A stretch of DNA of 64,000 nucleotides from Aldehydirespirator sp965200005. GTDB taxonomy: Bacteria > Actinomycetota > Acidimicrobiia > Acidimicrobiales > Aldehydirespiratoraceae. The notes below the pieces were generated by a model. The model saw nothing but the letters and a program-made list of their open reading frames with translations. It was not told the DNA's origin and searched no databases. The stretch is from NCBI GenBank assembly GCA_965200005.1, contig OZ241331.1, positions 372,001 through 436,000 on the forward strand, read 5' to 3'. Positions within the stretch are counted from its first letter, which is position 1, and each line of letters opens with the position of its first letter. Position numbers and translations under genes: made by a program. Shown here one piece after another: positions 8,642-17,471 of the stretch.

Positions 8642-9113
8642 CAGTGTGGCCGTGACGGTCGCCGGAGCGATGGTGATGCGGATCGTGGGCACCGACATCG
8701 TGGCCCCCATGCCTACCTCCATGCCCGTGACCCTCGTGGTCGAAGCGGTGAGCCAAACACGCCTCCGCTTCCGCAACCGAAGCATGGCACCAGCAGTCGT
8801 CGCTGCATTCACCGTGAGCGGGCTTGGTTAGGTCGGCGAATGCATCATGGAACTCGCGGGCTCCTCGCTCAAGTCCAAACTCCGACAGTGCAAACCACTC
8901 ACCGTCACGCACGAGGTATCCCTCATCAACCAGCCGATCTAGATACGTCATACCAATCGCCGCATCTACACCCAAGAAACGTTCGATCAATCCCGGATCG
9001 ACAACGTCACCAAAACCTTCGCCGCGCAACCAGTACATGACTTGCAGGATCTCGCTGCGCCAGTAGAGGGCGGCTAGCGCATCCGATTTGGGGGCTGCCG
9101 CCGACGTACTCAC
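8631..9113 (-). CDS. Winged-helix-like protein with His-rich C-terminal tail, hydrogenase-associated
   Basis: A 160-residue protein. Residues 10-95 look like a winged-helix domain (ALYWRSEILQVMYWLRGEGF, IGMTYLDRLVDEGYLVRDGE, FALSEFGLERGAREF). It is followed by a Cys/His segment CSDDCWCH...AEACLAHRF and a tail with about twelve histidines in thirty residues (DHEGHGHGGRHGG, DPHHHRSGDRHGH). His-rich tails of this kind occur in HypB and other nickel storage or sensing proteins. A nickel-responsive regulator or nickel store is a reasonable inference, since the gene sits between a membrane protein gene and a CooC-like ATPase in a [NiFe]-hydrogenase operon. The start overlaps the upstream gene by four bases. 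Confidence 0.65.
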   Translation of the reverse strand: MSTSAAAPKSDALAALYWRSEILQVMYWLRGEGFGDVVDPGLIERFLGVDAAIGMTYLDRLVDEGYLVRDGEWFALSEFGLERGAREFHDAFADLTKPAHGECSDDCWCHASVAEAEACLAHRFDHEGHGHGGRHGGHDVGAHDPHHHRSGDRHGHTGDS

Positions 9114-9376
9114 GAACCTGAGCCGAGTCGCTCCGCCTTGGACGACACTCCCTCAAGCGCACCCGCAATGGTGGTGAGTTGCTCGTTGACACGAGTGACT
9201 GAGGGCCCCACCGACGAGCATTGGGTTTCGATTGCTCGCACCCCGAATGTGACCTTGCCCAAGAGTTGTGAGATCCGGCTTAGGGAACGAGAAATCACGA
9301 CAAGGTACGTCGCCAGCGCTCCAACAAATATCAGGATCTCAACGACGGTCAGAATGATTAGCAGGGTGCGCATCAC
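9110..9376 (-). CDS. Small single-span membrane protein, hydrogenase-associated
   Basis: An 88-residue protein with one N-terminal transmembrane helix (LLIILTVVEILIFVGALATY), a basic turn (ISRSLSRISQLLGK), then an amphipathic helical region ending in GSGS. No family is recognised. It is the third of three consecutive genes with the same design in the leftward hydrogenase transcript, and it overlaps both neighbours by four bases (ATGA). With no cytochrome b or anchored small subunit in the island, such proteins could dock the enzyme at the membrane. That is inference from context. Confidence 0.6.
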   Translation of the reverse strand: MMRTLLIILTVVEILIFVGALATYLVVISRSLSRISQLLGKVTFGVRAIETQCSSVGPSVTRVNEQLTTIAGALEGVSSKAERLGSGS

Positions 9377-9669
9377 GATCCTCCCTCGGCTGAGGCTGGC
9401 GCACCGTTGGTTGCGGCAAGTGCATCGTCCAAGAATGCATCGTGACGCAGTGCCTCTTCGGTGAGATCGTCAAGGCGGACGGTGGTCTGATGCAGCATCC
9501 AGGTGGTAGCGGTGTTGCGGGCCACCTGCTTGCCGGTCTCCCAAATCTGTGATGCGCCTGCTTCAATCCGTCGCACCTTCATATAGAAGATCTGCAGCAA
9601 CAGAACAGCCACCAGCGCGACAACTAGGCCCAAACCCAGAGTCAGCCACCATGCTGCGTTGGTACTCAT
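9373..9669 (-). CDS. Small single-span membrane protein, hydrogenase-associated
   Basis: A 98-residue protein starting at the ATG at 9669 (MSTNAAWW); the longer in-frame ORF to 9771 overlaps the upstream gene and is less likely. Residues 7-28 form a transmembrane helix (LTLGLGLVVALVAVLLLQIF), followed by a basic stop-transfer (KVRR) and a long helical region rich in charged residues and Ala, ending in a flexible AATNGAPASAEGGS tail. No known domain is recognised. It is the second of the three similar membrane proteins and overlaps the next gene by four bases. Confidence 0.6.
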   Translation of the reverse strand: MSTNAAWWLTLGLGLVVALVAVLLLQIFYMKVRRIEAGASQIWETGKQVARNTATTWMLHQTTVRLDDLTEEALRHDAFLDDALAATNGAPASAEGGS

Positions 9670-9712
9670 CGCTACTCCTTCACGCCGTTCGCACCGGTGT
9701 GGCTCAACTCGC

Positions 9713-9961
9713 TCAACTCTTCGAAGCCAGGTGTTCACGCACTGCGGCGGCACCATCCGTGATGCGTTCAATTGCGTTGTTCACGTCATTGACTGCCCAA
9801 AGCGGTGCGGTGTTGTCCCGCGATTCCTCTAGTGCGGCAAGGATCGACTCCGCCTTTACAGCTGCACGGTGAGCACCGCGAATCATCAACAGCAACAACA
9901 CAACCACGAGCACGACGACCAGACCGCCAACGAGGTAGCCGATGACCCATCCTGTTGACAC
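9713..9961 (-). CDS. Small single-span membrane protein, first gene of the leftward hydrogenase operon
   Basis: An 82-residue protein with a GTG start at 9961 preceded by GGGAGG five bases upstream. Residues 5-27 form a strongly hydrophobic helix (IGYLVGGLVVVLVVVLLLLM) followed by RGAHRAAVK and a helical tail (AESILAALEESRD, NDVNNAIERITDGAAAV). No family is recognised. It begins the leftward transcript that diverges from the hydrogenase structural genes, so it is probably expressed together with them. Confidence 0.6.
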   Translation of the reverse strand: MSTGWVIGYLVGGLVVVLVVVLLLLMIRGAHRAAVKAESILAALEESRDNTAPLWAVNDVNNAIERITDGAAAVREHLASKS

Positions 9962-10095
9962 GAGGCCTCCCGTAAACAGTCCCGATTGCGCCGCAGCTTA
10001 GTCAACGCCTGCCGCTAGATGCGATCTGCACCTAGTGATACCATCGCTGTGTTCGCACTTGCAAGCGGCGTCCGGTGGCTCAGAGAGGATCGCTC
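9962..10095. promoter_or_regulatory. Divergent promoter region of the hydrogenase island
   Basis: About 134 bases separate the GTG of the first small membrane protein (minus) from the GTG of the hydrogenase small subunit (plus). Both starts have purine-rich ribosome sites (GGGAGG at the left end, AGAGAGGA at the right end). The promoters for both halves must lie here unless transcription reads through. I could not pick convincing -35/-10 boxes or a clear operator by eye. Confidence 0.5.
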
Positions 10096-11331
<1,236 letters not shown>

Positions 11332-11336
11332 GCGCT

Positions 11337-13226
11337 ATGTGCTTTAAGAACCTCCCCATTACGTTCGACGATGCCGGTAAGGCACGCCTGATCGACGGCA
11401 TCGCTGACCCTTACGCCGTTGCGGTAGCTCAACCTCGCGACTATGTGCGCGATGCTGCGACTCGGCGCAGTGCTGGTGCGCTTGCGGCCCCGCCCCGGCT
11501 ACGGGAGTGGAGCATTGATCCTGTAACTCGTGTCGCTGGAGCGCTAGCGGTTCACACAGTGTTGGATCTCGAAACCCGCACGGCTGTTGAGGCTCATTCG
11601 ATGGCGATGCTCTTTCGCGGATATGAGATCATCCTGCAGGGTCGTGACCCCCGGGATGCGATTGATATCTCCTCACGAGCATGCGGTGTGTGTGGCGGCG
11701 TTCATGCGTCGGTGTCATCGCTGGCAATCGAGATGGCATTTGGAATTCAGCCACCTCCGCTCGGTGTTTGTGTGCGCAATCTCGGTGAGGTTGCAGAGAT
11801 GTTTTATGATCATCCTCTGCACCTTGGTCTCCTAGCTGGGCCTGACTATTCGACCGCGATCGTGTCGGTTACCAATCCAGAATTAGTGAAACTGGCGGCG
11901 GAGACCTTGGCCCCTCATGCGAGTGTGCATGGGTATCTGACAATGAAAGACCTGATGGATGGTCTCAACCCGCTAGAGGGCTCCATATACCTGGAAGCAC
12001 TCGAGTACACTCGCATTGCCCGCAAGATGTGTACTCTCATGTACGGAAAGTATCCACATCCGTCTACTTTGGTACCTGGTGGTGTTTCGACAACTGTAAG
12101 CACCACGACATTCAATGAGTACTACGCAAACCTCGGTAAGATCTTCGACTATGCCAAACGGTTAGCCGGGATCTGGGATGATCTCTGTGACTTCTTCCTC
12201 GCAGCCGATCCCGGATACTCCGATGTTGGGTTGCGTCCGTCAAGTCTGATCCAGACGGGCATCTGGGACGATCCAGAGGTCTACGACGCTACCTACGCAA
12301 ACATTGATGCATGGGGGCAGGCTAGGTATTCCGCGCCAGGAATCATCAAGGACGGCGAACTCGTAACCACCAAGCTCACCGAGATCAACATGGGTATTGA
12401 GGAGTTTGTTGAGCACTCCTATTACGACGACTGGACAAACGGAAATGGTCACCCCCGGTTCCCAACTGATGCGCTAGGTAACCCGCTGTCGCCATATCAT
12501 GCATGGAACAAGGAGACGATTCCTCGCCCAGAAGGCAAGAACTTCAAAGAGAAGTACTCATGGGCGACAGCTCCTCGCTGGGATCGCATCACTATGGAAA
12601 CTGGTGTGTATGGGCGGATGTGGACAACCGCATTGGCACAACAGTTGCCAGACAATCCATATATCGAGGCAACCGGTGACGGTTTGCGGATGCTGCTTCC
12701 GGCACATGATCTCCCCGAGACGGAGCTGTTCTGGAAGGTCCCCGAGAAGCTGAACGCGTTTGAACGCAACCGCGGCCGTGCTTACGGTGTGGCTTTTACT
12801 GCGGCTATCGGGATGATATGTTTGATGCAGGCATTTGAGTATTGGCGTAAGGGCGAGACGCGAGTTTCGACATCGTTTAAGGTGCCCAAAGACGAGCGAG
12901 TCTCAGTGGGAGTGTGGGAAGCCGGTCGCGGATACCTGACTCACCATATGCATATGGACAAGGGTCGCCTGCTGAATTACCAGATCAATACCCCCTCAAC
13001 CTGGAATGCATCGCCTCGTGATCCATTCGATAATCCGGGCCCCTATGAGCAGGCAATTGTGGGCACACCGATACTTGAGAGCGTCGCGAATGACGACATC
13101 AAAGGCATCGACATTTTGAGAGCGATCCGTAGCTTTGATCCTTGTATGCCCTGCACGACTCACATGGACACCGGGCGCGGTGTCATCACTCGCGAGGTCA
13201 ACTCGTGTGGTTGTACTCTGGAGTGA
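11337..13226 (+). CDS. hhyL: [NiFe]-hydrogenase large (catalytic) subunit, group 1h/1l-like
   Basis: A 629-residue subunit that splits H2 at the NiFe site. The L1 motif is SSRACGVCGGVHA (C116, C119) and the L2 motif is SFDPCMPCTTHM (C603, C606, H609). The last 20 residues after H609 (from MDTGRGV to CGCTLE) are the peptide expected to be removed by the maturation protease after nickel insertion. HPSTLVPGGVSTTVST, WNKETIPRPEGK and FKEKYSWATAPRW match the group 1h large-subunit pattern, but GGVHA after L1 and TTHM in L2 differ from the GDNHA and GVHM I expect for 1h. The gene follows the small subunit by five bases. Context (Hyp genes, NifU-domain protein, no cytochrome) suggests respiratory uptake of trace H2. 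Confidence 0.92.
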   Translation: MCFKNLPITFDDAGKARLIDGIADPYAVAVAQPRDYVRDAATRRSAGALAAPPRLREWSIDPVTRVAGALAVHTVLDLETRTAVEAHSMAMLFRGYEIILQGRDPRDAIDISSRACGVCGGVHASVSSLAIEMAFGIQPPPLGVCVRNLGEVAEMFYDHPLHLGLLAGPDYSTAIVSVTNPELVKLAAETLAPHASVHGYLTMKDLMDGLNPLEGSIYLEALEYTRIARKMCTLMYGKYPHPSTLVPGGVSTTVSTTTFNEYYANLGKIFDYAKRLAGIWDDLCDFFLAADPGYSDVGLRPSSLIQTGIWDDPEVYDATYANIDAWGQARYSAPGIIKDGELVTTKLTEINMGIEEFVEHSYYDDWTNGNGHPRFPTDALGNPLSPYHAWNKETIPRPEGKNFKEKYSWATAPRWDRITMETGVYGRMWTTALAQQLPDNPYIEATGDGLRMLLPAHDLPETELFWKVPEKLNAFERNRGRAYGVAFTAAIGMICLMQAFEYWRKGETRVSTSFKVPKDERVSVGVWEAGRGYLTHHMHMDKGRLLNYQINTPSTWNASPRDPFDNPGPYEQAIVGTPILESVANDDIKGIDILRAIRSFDPCMPCTTHMDTGRGVITREVNSCGCTLE

Positions 13227-13861
13227 TTGGCAGCACACTCGGGCCGGTCATAGGGCCGGATTCACAGATTCCGGATTCACGAATTGAAGCGCAACTTGCG
13301 TCGGTAACTGAGCGCGACGAGGTGCTTGACACATTGCTCGGGCCGGGAGCGCAGGTTCGGCCTGGGCGCGGCGAGGCCGCGGCCGGATGTGTGTTGATCG
13401 GCGGGATTGGCCTGCCATGGCTTCGTGATCTTGACTTCGGCACCAACTGGCTGGCTCGTGCGGCAACACTGAGGTGGCCTGCCGGTGCTGTGCTTGAAGA
13501 CCTTTCGTATGCAGCGCACCGGGTTATGCACCGTCTCGAAGAGTTGCAGCCCGGCCGGGTGATCCTCATCGGTTGCATGCCCCGGCGGGTTGATCCTGCC
13601 GGGACTATCCGTCGTTATCGCCTGTGCGATCAGCCCGAGCCCGACCCCGAAGAGGTGCATGAACGCCTGGCCGAAGCAGTGGGTGGGGTCGTTGATCTCG
13701 ATCACACGATTGCGGTTTGTCGGCATTGGCATGCCCTACCCGATGACACTGTTGTGATCGAGGTTGAACCTGCAGAGAGTCACTTCGGTTGGGGCTTCTC
13801 GGATGCCGTCGAGGCTGCCGTGCTAGACGTTCTAGAGATCGTGCGTAGTGAAGTCGCTTGA
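13223..13861 (+). CDS. M52 (HyaD/HybD)-like paralogue lacking the usual metal ligands
   Basis: About 212 residues from the GTG at 13223, which overlaps the large-subunit stop (GTGA). The fold pattern of hydrogenase maturation proteases is recognisable: an N-terminal beta-strand and glycine turn (GCVLIGGIGLPWLRDLDFG), a middle strand (GRVILIGCMP) and a C-terminal strand plus helix (DDTVVIEVEP, FSDAVEAAVLDVLEIV). Where the true protease at 15093 has VVVDTVD, this one has ILIGCMP, so the ligand equivalent to Asp62 of HybD seems lost. CRHWH could supply the His. It may be a non-catalytic chaperone or a protease with altered ligands. The assignment is by motif order only. Confidence 0.6.
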   Translation: MIGSTLGPVIGPDSQIPDSRIEAQLASVTERDEVLDTLLGPGAQVRPGRGEAAAGCVLIGGIGLPWLRDLDFGTNWLARAATLRWPAGAVLEDLSYAAHRVMHRLEELQPGRVILIGCMPRRVDPAGTIRRYRLCDQPEPDPEEVHERLAEAVGGVVDLDHTIAVCRHWHALPDDTVVIEVEPAESHFGWGFSDAVEAAVLDVLEIVRSEVA

Positions 13862-13885
13862 TGTAGCCGCCGTTGGCTAGGAGAT

Positions 13886-14506
13886 GTGAGTAACACCGAC
13901 GAGTTTGCTGAGGGTTTTGCGCAAGCGGATTCGAAACCGCCCGGAGAACTGGCCTATCGCGAGATCCTGGATCGAGTGTCGCTGCTGGCCACGCGCTTAC
14001 TTGATCACTCCAATCCTCAGGTAGCCACTGACATTGAAGAGATCCTGGATTGGCTTGACGTTTATCACCGCGAGGGTCTCGGTCGACTAGTTGACATGGT
14101 CCGACAGTGGCGCGGCGAACTGTTCCTGGAACAAGCGGCTTTGGATCCAGTTGTCGGTGAACTACTGAGTACGTACAGCCTTGGCGTTGATGTTGACGCG
14201 GCCGCGTCACAGCGGGTCATCCAGTTGGCCCTTGATGAGGTGCGTCCCTATATCCATTCTCACGGTGGCGAAGTCGAGGTGATATCCGTTAGTGATGGCG
14301 TGGTTCAGTTGCGGATGCATGGCACGTGTGACGGCTGTACGGCGGCAATTGACACGATCACGGAACGCATTGAGGTGGCATTGCGGGAACACTGGATTGA
14401 CTTCCGCCGAGTCGAAGTCGAGGAACCAACTGCTGCGCCGCACCCGCCACCCACCAAAGCCGGCAGCGTTGTAACGGGCCTTGACATCAGCCGTCGGCTT
14501 CCATGA
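13886..14506 (+). CDS. NifU C-terminal-domain (Nfu-like) Fe-S protein of the hydrogenase operon
   Basis: A 206-residue protein. The N-terminal 105 residues are helical with no family call (YREILDRVSLLATRLLDH, EEILDWLDVYHREGLGRLV). Residues about 110-175 are a NifU/Nfu domain: ALDEVRPYIHSHGGEVEVIS, then RMHGTCDGCTAAI with the CxxC that holds a [4Fe-4S] cluster. Such proteins either deliver clusters or pass electrons. NifU-domain genes recur beside actinobacterial uptake hydrogenases, so insertion of small-subunit clusters or a link to the quinone pool are both possible. The start is the GTG at 13886, just after GGAGAT, and the gene overlaps the next by four bases. Confidence 0.8.
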   Translation: MSNTDEFAEGFAQADSKPPGELAYREILDRVSLLATRLLDHSNPQVATDIEEILDWLDVYHREGLGRLVDMVRQWRGELFLEQAALDPVVGELLSTYSLGVDVDAAASQRVIQLALDEVRPYIHSHGGEVEVISVSDGVVQLRMHGTCDGCTAAIDTITERIEVALREHWIDFRRVEVEEPTAAPHPPPTKAGSVVTGLDISRRLP

Positions 14507-15087
14507 TTGCCGAGGCACACGAAGGCAAGCCCGGCGCGCCAGGTGATGTTGGCGAGTCCTCCAGACTTGAGCCTGGCTCGGATCTGGACATCGATCTTGA
14601 CAACAGCTTGGACACCCACGTTGACAATCTGTGCTTCACTGCACGCGCACTGGCTCAAACACACCCGATGAAGGAGGCATCTCACCGCTATCGCCAGAGT
14701 TGCATTGAGCAGGAACGTCAACGTCAACCAGTGTCAGAGCCCGCCGACTGGGCAGGCACTGCGCTGATGGTCGGTTACTGCCTGCGACGAGCCGAGGAGA
14801 AAGCGGCTGCAGTTTCGCCCCGAGAGCCGGCGGGTCGTATCGAAACAACACAGATTGACATGATTAGTTCATCCCTGGGAACCGATAACGCCCACCATGT
14901 GGTCTTGCTGCCCGTCGATGTCGTCACCGCTGCGCTTGACAAGATCATTACCACCGAGATTGATAAGCGTTACGAGCACATGCACGAGCAACTCGACACC
15001 GACGCTTGGCGGGAACTTGAGGACTACATCACCTGGTGGGTGCTGCACGGTTACGGCTTACGAGCCGCTGAGTCGGCGCCGCCCTAA
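14503..15087 (+). CDS. Uncharacterised hydrogenase-operon protein
   Basis: A 194-residue protein with no family that I recognise. It has an acidic, disordered-looking start (DLDIDLDNSLDTHVDN), a helical middle with CFTARALAQTHPMKEASHRY and QSCIEQERQRQP, then WAGTALMVGYCLRRAEEKAAA. The C-terminal half (VVLLPVDVVTAALDKIITTE, WRELEDYITWWVLHGYGLR) is predicted helical with aromatic residues. There is no signal peptide or membrane helix. The ATGA overlap with the NifU-domain gene and the short gap to the maturation protease gene place it in the hydrogenase transcript. A dedicated assembly or partner role is inferred from context only. Confidence 0.6.
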   Translation: MIAEAHEGKPGAPGDVGESSRLEPGSDLDIDLDNSLDTHVDNLCFTARALAQTHPMKEASHRYRQSCIEQERQRQPVSEPADWAGTALMVGYCLRRAEEKAAAVSPREPAGRIETTQIDMISSSLGTDNAHHVVLLPVDVVTAALDKIITTEIDKRYEHMHEQLDTDAWRELEDYITWWVLHGYGLRAAESAPP

Positions 15088-15092
15088 GCGCC

Positions 15093-15599
15093 GTGCGTGT
15101 GCTCGTGGTTGGCGTTGGCAACGTGTTGCATGGCGACGACGGGTTCGGCGTTGAGGTCACTCGACGCCTAAGCGACGACCGCCTGCCTAAGGGGGTGCGA
15201 GTCACCGAAACAGGCATTGGCGGCATCCATCTAGTGCATGAGCTAATGGCCGGATACGACGGTTTGGTGGTGGTCGACACGGTTGACCACCGACGTCCGC
15301 CGGGGACTGTCATGGTGATAGACGCCGAGGTCATCGATGTTTCGGTACTAGATGTGGATGAGCGTCATGATCTGCTTGCTGACATGCATCTTGCGACACC
15401 CGAGCGAGCTTTGATGGTCGCCCGGGCCGCAGGTGTGTTGCCCGAGCGCACCGTGATCGTTGGTTGCCAGCCCGAGGATGTGGAGACGCTAGGGATCGGG
15501 CTCACAGCGCCAGTTGCTGCGGCGGTTCCCATGGCAGTTGCTGAAGTCAAGCGAGCCGTTGCAACACTGCTCGACGAGCGTCAGGCCAGCACGCTGTGA
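15093..15599 (+). CDS. Hydrogenase maturation protease (peptidase M52, HyaD/HycI family)
   Basis: A 168-residue endopeptidase that trims the C-terminal peptide of the large subunit once nickel is in place. The family signature is complete: VLVVGVGNVLHGDDGFGVEV at the N-terminus (acidic Ni ligand), GYDGLVVVDTVDHRRPPG (Asp ligand) and DMHLATPERAL (His ligand), ending in VGCQPEDVETLGIGL. The start is the GTG at 15093. It overlaps the following TPR gene by four bases (GTGA). The likely substrate is the large subunit at 11337, cleaved after H609. Confidence 0.93.
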   Translation: MRVLVVGVGNVLHGDDGFGVEVTRRLSDDRLPKGVRVTETGIGGIHLVHELMAGYDGLVVVDTVDHRRPPGTVMVIDAEVIDVSVLDVDERHDLLADMHLATPERALMVARAAGVLPERTVIVGCQPEDVETLGIGLTAPVAAAVPMAVAEVKRAVATLLDERQASTL

Positions 15600-17005
15600 G
15601 TATCGGCGACCTACAGGCTGCCGTTGATAACACATCCATCCGCGAGACCCCTGATGACTGGGCACTTGCCGCCTACCGCCTGGCCGTGGCGCGATCGGAG
15701 GCGGCAACCCGGCCCGAAGATGTTCGCTCCGCACTCGAACTGCTTGAGAAGGCGGCTCAAATCCTCACAGCTGATCGTGCGCCAGTCGAGCACGCCCGCA
15801 TACTGACGGCTGTCGGGAGTTGCCAGCGAGCAGTGGGACGGCCGGCCCGAGCCTTACGACTCTTTGAAGATGCAGCACGACTGCTAGCAGGTCGGGTCTC
15901 GCTCACTGAGCAGGGCGCCGCTCTCGTGAACGTGGGTCTCGCTCAACACGAAACCGGGAATCCCGGAGCCGCTATCGAAGCACTGGATCAAGCGATCGAC
16001 CTGCTCAAGGGAACCGGTCGAGACATGTTCCCTCCTCCCACTGGGTTTGACGCGCCTCATGTTCGAGGTGTCGCAACTGGTGGCAGTGATCCCCACCGAG
16101 GCAGTTCGGGGGGCGCCGGTCCTGGCGGTCATGACGATGATGACGATGAGCGGGGTCGCCTGCTTGGCGCGGCTCTAATCAACCGCGCTCAGGCCCTCCA
16201 AGCCCTGGGTACCGATGCCGATATTGCGAGAGCCATAGATGACTACCAGGGCGCTCTGGACGCACTGGTTCCCGGATCGCTTCAGAGTGCAATGGCGAAC
16301 CATGGTCTAGGTGCTGCTGTTCTGGAACTCAGCCGGCGAGGCGCTGCAGGCTGGCCTGTCGGCAGGGCGATTGAAGCATTCGAACGTTCCTTGCAGGTTC
16401 TCAGCCACGCAAACTTCCCGTTTCATCACGCTGTCGCAAGGCACTCGCTCGGGCTCGCGTATGAGATGCGGGGTGCAGACGGCGATCTGGCTCGAGCGGT
16501 CAACAGCTTGCAGGCATCTGTGTCGATGTTTGATCCCCGGCTTCACAGCGTTCACTGGCGAACAGCCCATGCCGCCTTGTCAAGGGTTGAGGCGGCGCTG
16601 CGACGCCAATCACCTAACCGAGACCGTCATCATCATGTGGCAACACTGCTTACAAGTACCAGTGACTCCGAGCGTGAGTACATGCTAAGAGATCGGCTGC
16701 TGCGTGCCTCGGCTCTGCCAGCTGCTGCTTTGCGAGCCGACCTCGACACGCTGATCTCGTCGCTTGCTGCCTTGAACATTGAGGACTATTCGGTGGTGCT
16801 GCACTCGTTGATCGGTGTGTTGATGGAGTTGCCTGAGACCGTCGTGGAGGCGGCGTGTTTGGTTTTCTGTGATGTTCATCGCAGAAGAGACTCACGAGAG
16901 GCGCTAGATGCCGCCCTTGATGACGTGATCACCGCCAGGCTCTTCGGCCCACAACGTGTCAGGACACGTGACCTGCTAGAGGCGGGTGGTTGGGTACGGC
17001 CGTGA
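15596..17005 (+). CDS. TPR-repeat protein of the hydrogenase operon
   Basis: A 469-residue soluble protein of helical repeats. The tetratricopeptide pattern is visible in RILTAVGSCQRAVGRPARAL, LVNVGLAQHETGNPGAAIEA and HSLGLAYEMRGADGDLARAV, where short Gly/Ala helix pairs repeat about every 34-40 residues. A Gly/Asp-rich linker (GGSDPHRGSSGGAGPGGHDD) divides the repeats near residue 180. The C-terminal 100 residues are helical without an obvious TPR. Such proteins act as scaffolds, and TPR genes are found in other actinobacterial hydrogenase operons. The start is GTG, overlapping the protease stop. Confidence 0.75.
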   Translation: MSIGDLQAAVDNTSIRETPDDWALAAYRLAVARSEAATRPEDVRSALELLEKAAQILTADRAPVEHARILTAVGSCQRAVGRPARALRLFEDAARLLAGRVSLTEQGAALVNVGLAQHETGNPGAAIEALDQAIDLLKGTGRDMFPPPTGFDAPHVRGVATGGSDPHRGSSGGAGPGGHDDDDDERGRLLGAALINRAQALQALGTDADIARAIDDYQGALDALVPGSLQSAMANHGLGAAVLELSRRGAAGWPVGRAIEAFERSLQVLSHANFPFHHAVARHSLGLAYEMRGADGDLARAVNSLQASVSMFDPRLHSVHWRTAHAALSRVEAALRRQSPNRDRHHHVATLLTSTSDSEREYMLRDRLLRASALPAAALRADLDTLISSLAALNIEDYSVVLHSLIGVLMELPETVVEAACLVFCDVHRRRDSREALDAALDDVITARLFGPQRVRTRDLLEAGGWVRP

Positions 17006-17021
17006 CTGGTTGGGGGCGGCC

Positions 17022-17471
17022 ATGACGTCGGAGTCACGCAGGATGCAGGAGGTTGCGGTCCGTCAGCAGGCTCAGCGGTTCGTGCGTGCAATCGTTTGGG
17101 GCGAACACACTGTGATCTGGCAACTCTTGAGCGCCCGGGGACGTCAAGCGGCGCTCTCGATAGCGGTGCGAAACGGTCTAGATCGAGTCGTCGCCACCCG
17201 CATTCAAGACGATCTAACGAACCCGATCGAGAAGGATCGTTTCCTGCAGCAACTTGTGGGTGGGTTGCGCCGCGATCTCCGCAGTGTCGAGCTAACCGAG
17301 CTAGCCATCGGTGAGTGCCAGGTCAACGACAACGGTTCCGCAACCGCGGCGTTGTTGTCGCCCTCCACGATCCCAGGCACACCCCCCTGGCCCGCCGGCC
17401 AGCTAACTCTCAGTAACACCGGCGGCCTGTGGCAAGTCGACCACCTAGACCCCCGCCTCATCACCCCATGA
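17022..17471 (+). CDS. Uncharacterised small protein, hydrogenase operon
   Basis: A 149-residue protein from the ATG at 17022 (MTSESRRMQE), preceded by a purine-rich GGGGGCGG. An in-frame start at 16986 would overlap the TPR gene. The first part is helical and basic (VRQQAQRFVRAIVWGEHTV, LLSARGRQAALSIAV, FLQQLVGGLRRDL). The second part is short strands (ATAALLSPSTIPG, QLTLSNTGGLWQVDHL) resembling an NTF2-like or DUF-type ligand-binding fold, though I cannot name it. It overlaps the biotin-ligase-like gene by four bases. Confidence 0.55.
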   Translation: MTSESRRMQEVAVRQQAQRFVRAIVWGEHTVIWQLLSARGRQAALSIAVRNGLDRVVATRIQDDLTNPIEKDRFLQQLVGGLRRDLRSVELTELAIGECQVNDNGSATAALLSPSTIPGTPPWPAGQLTLSNTGGLWQVDHLDPRLITP

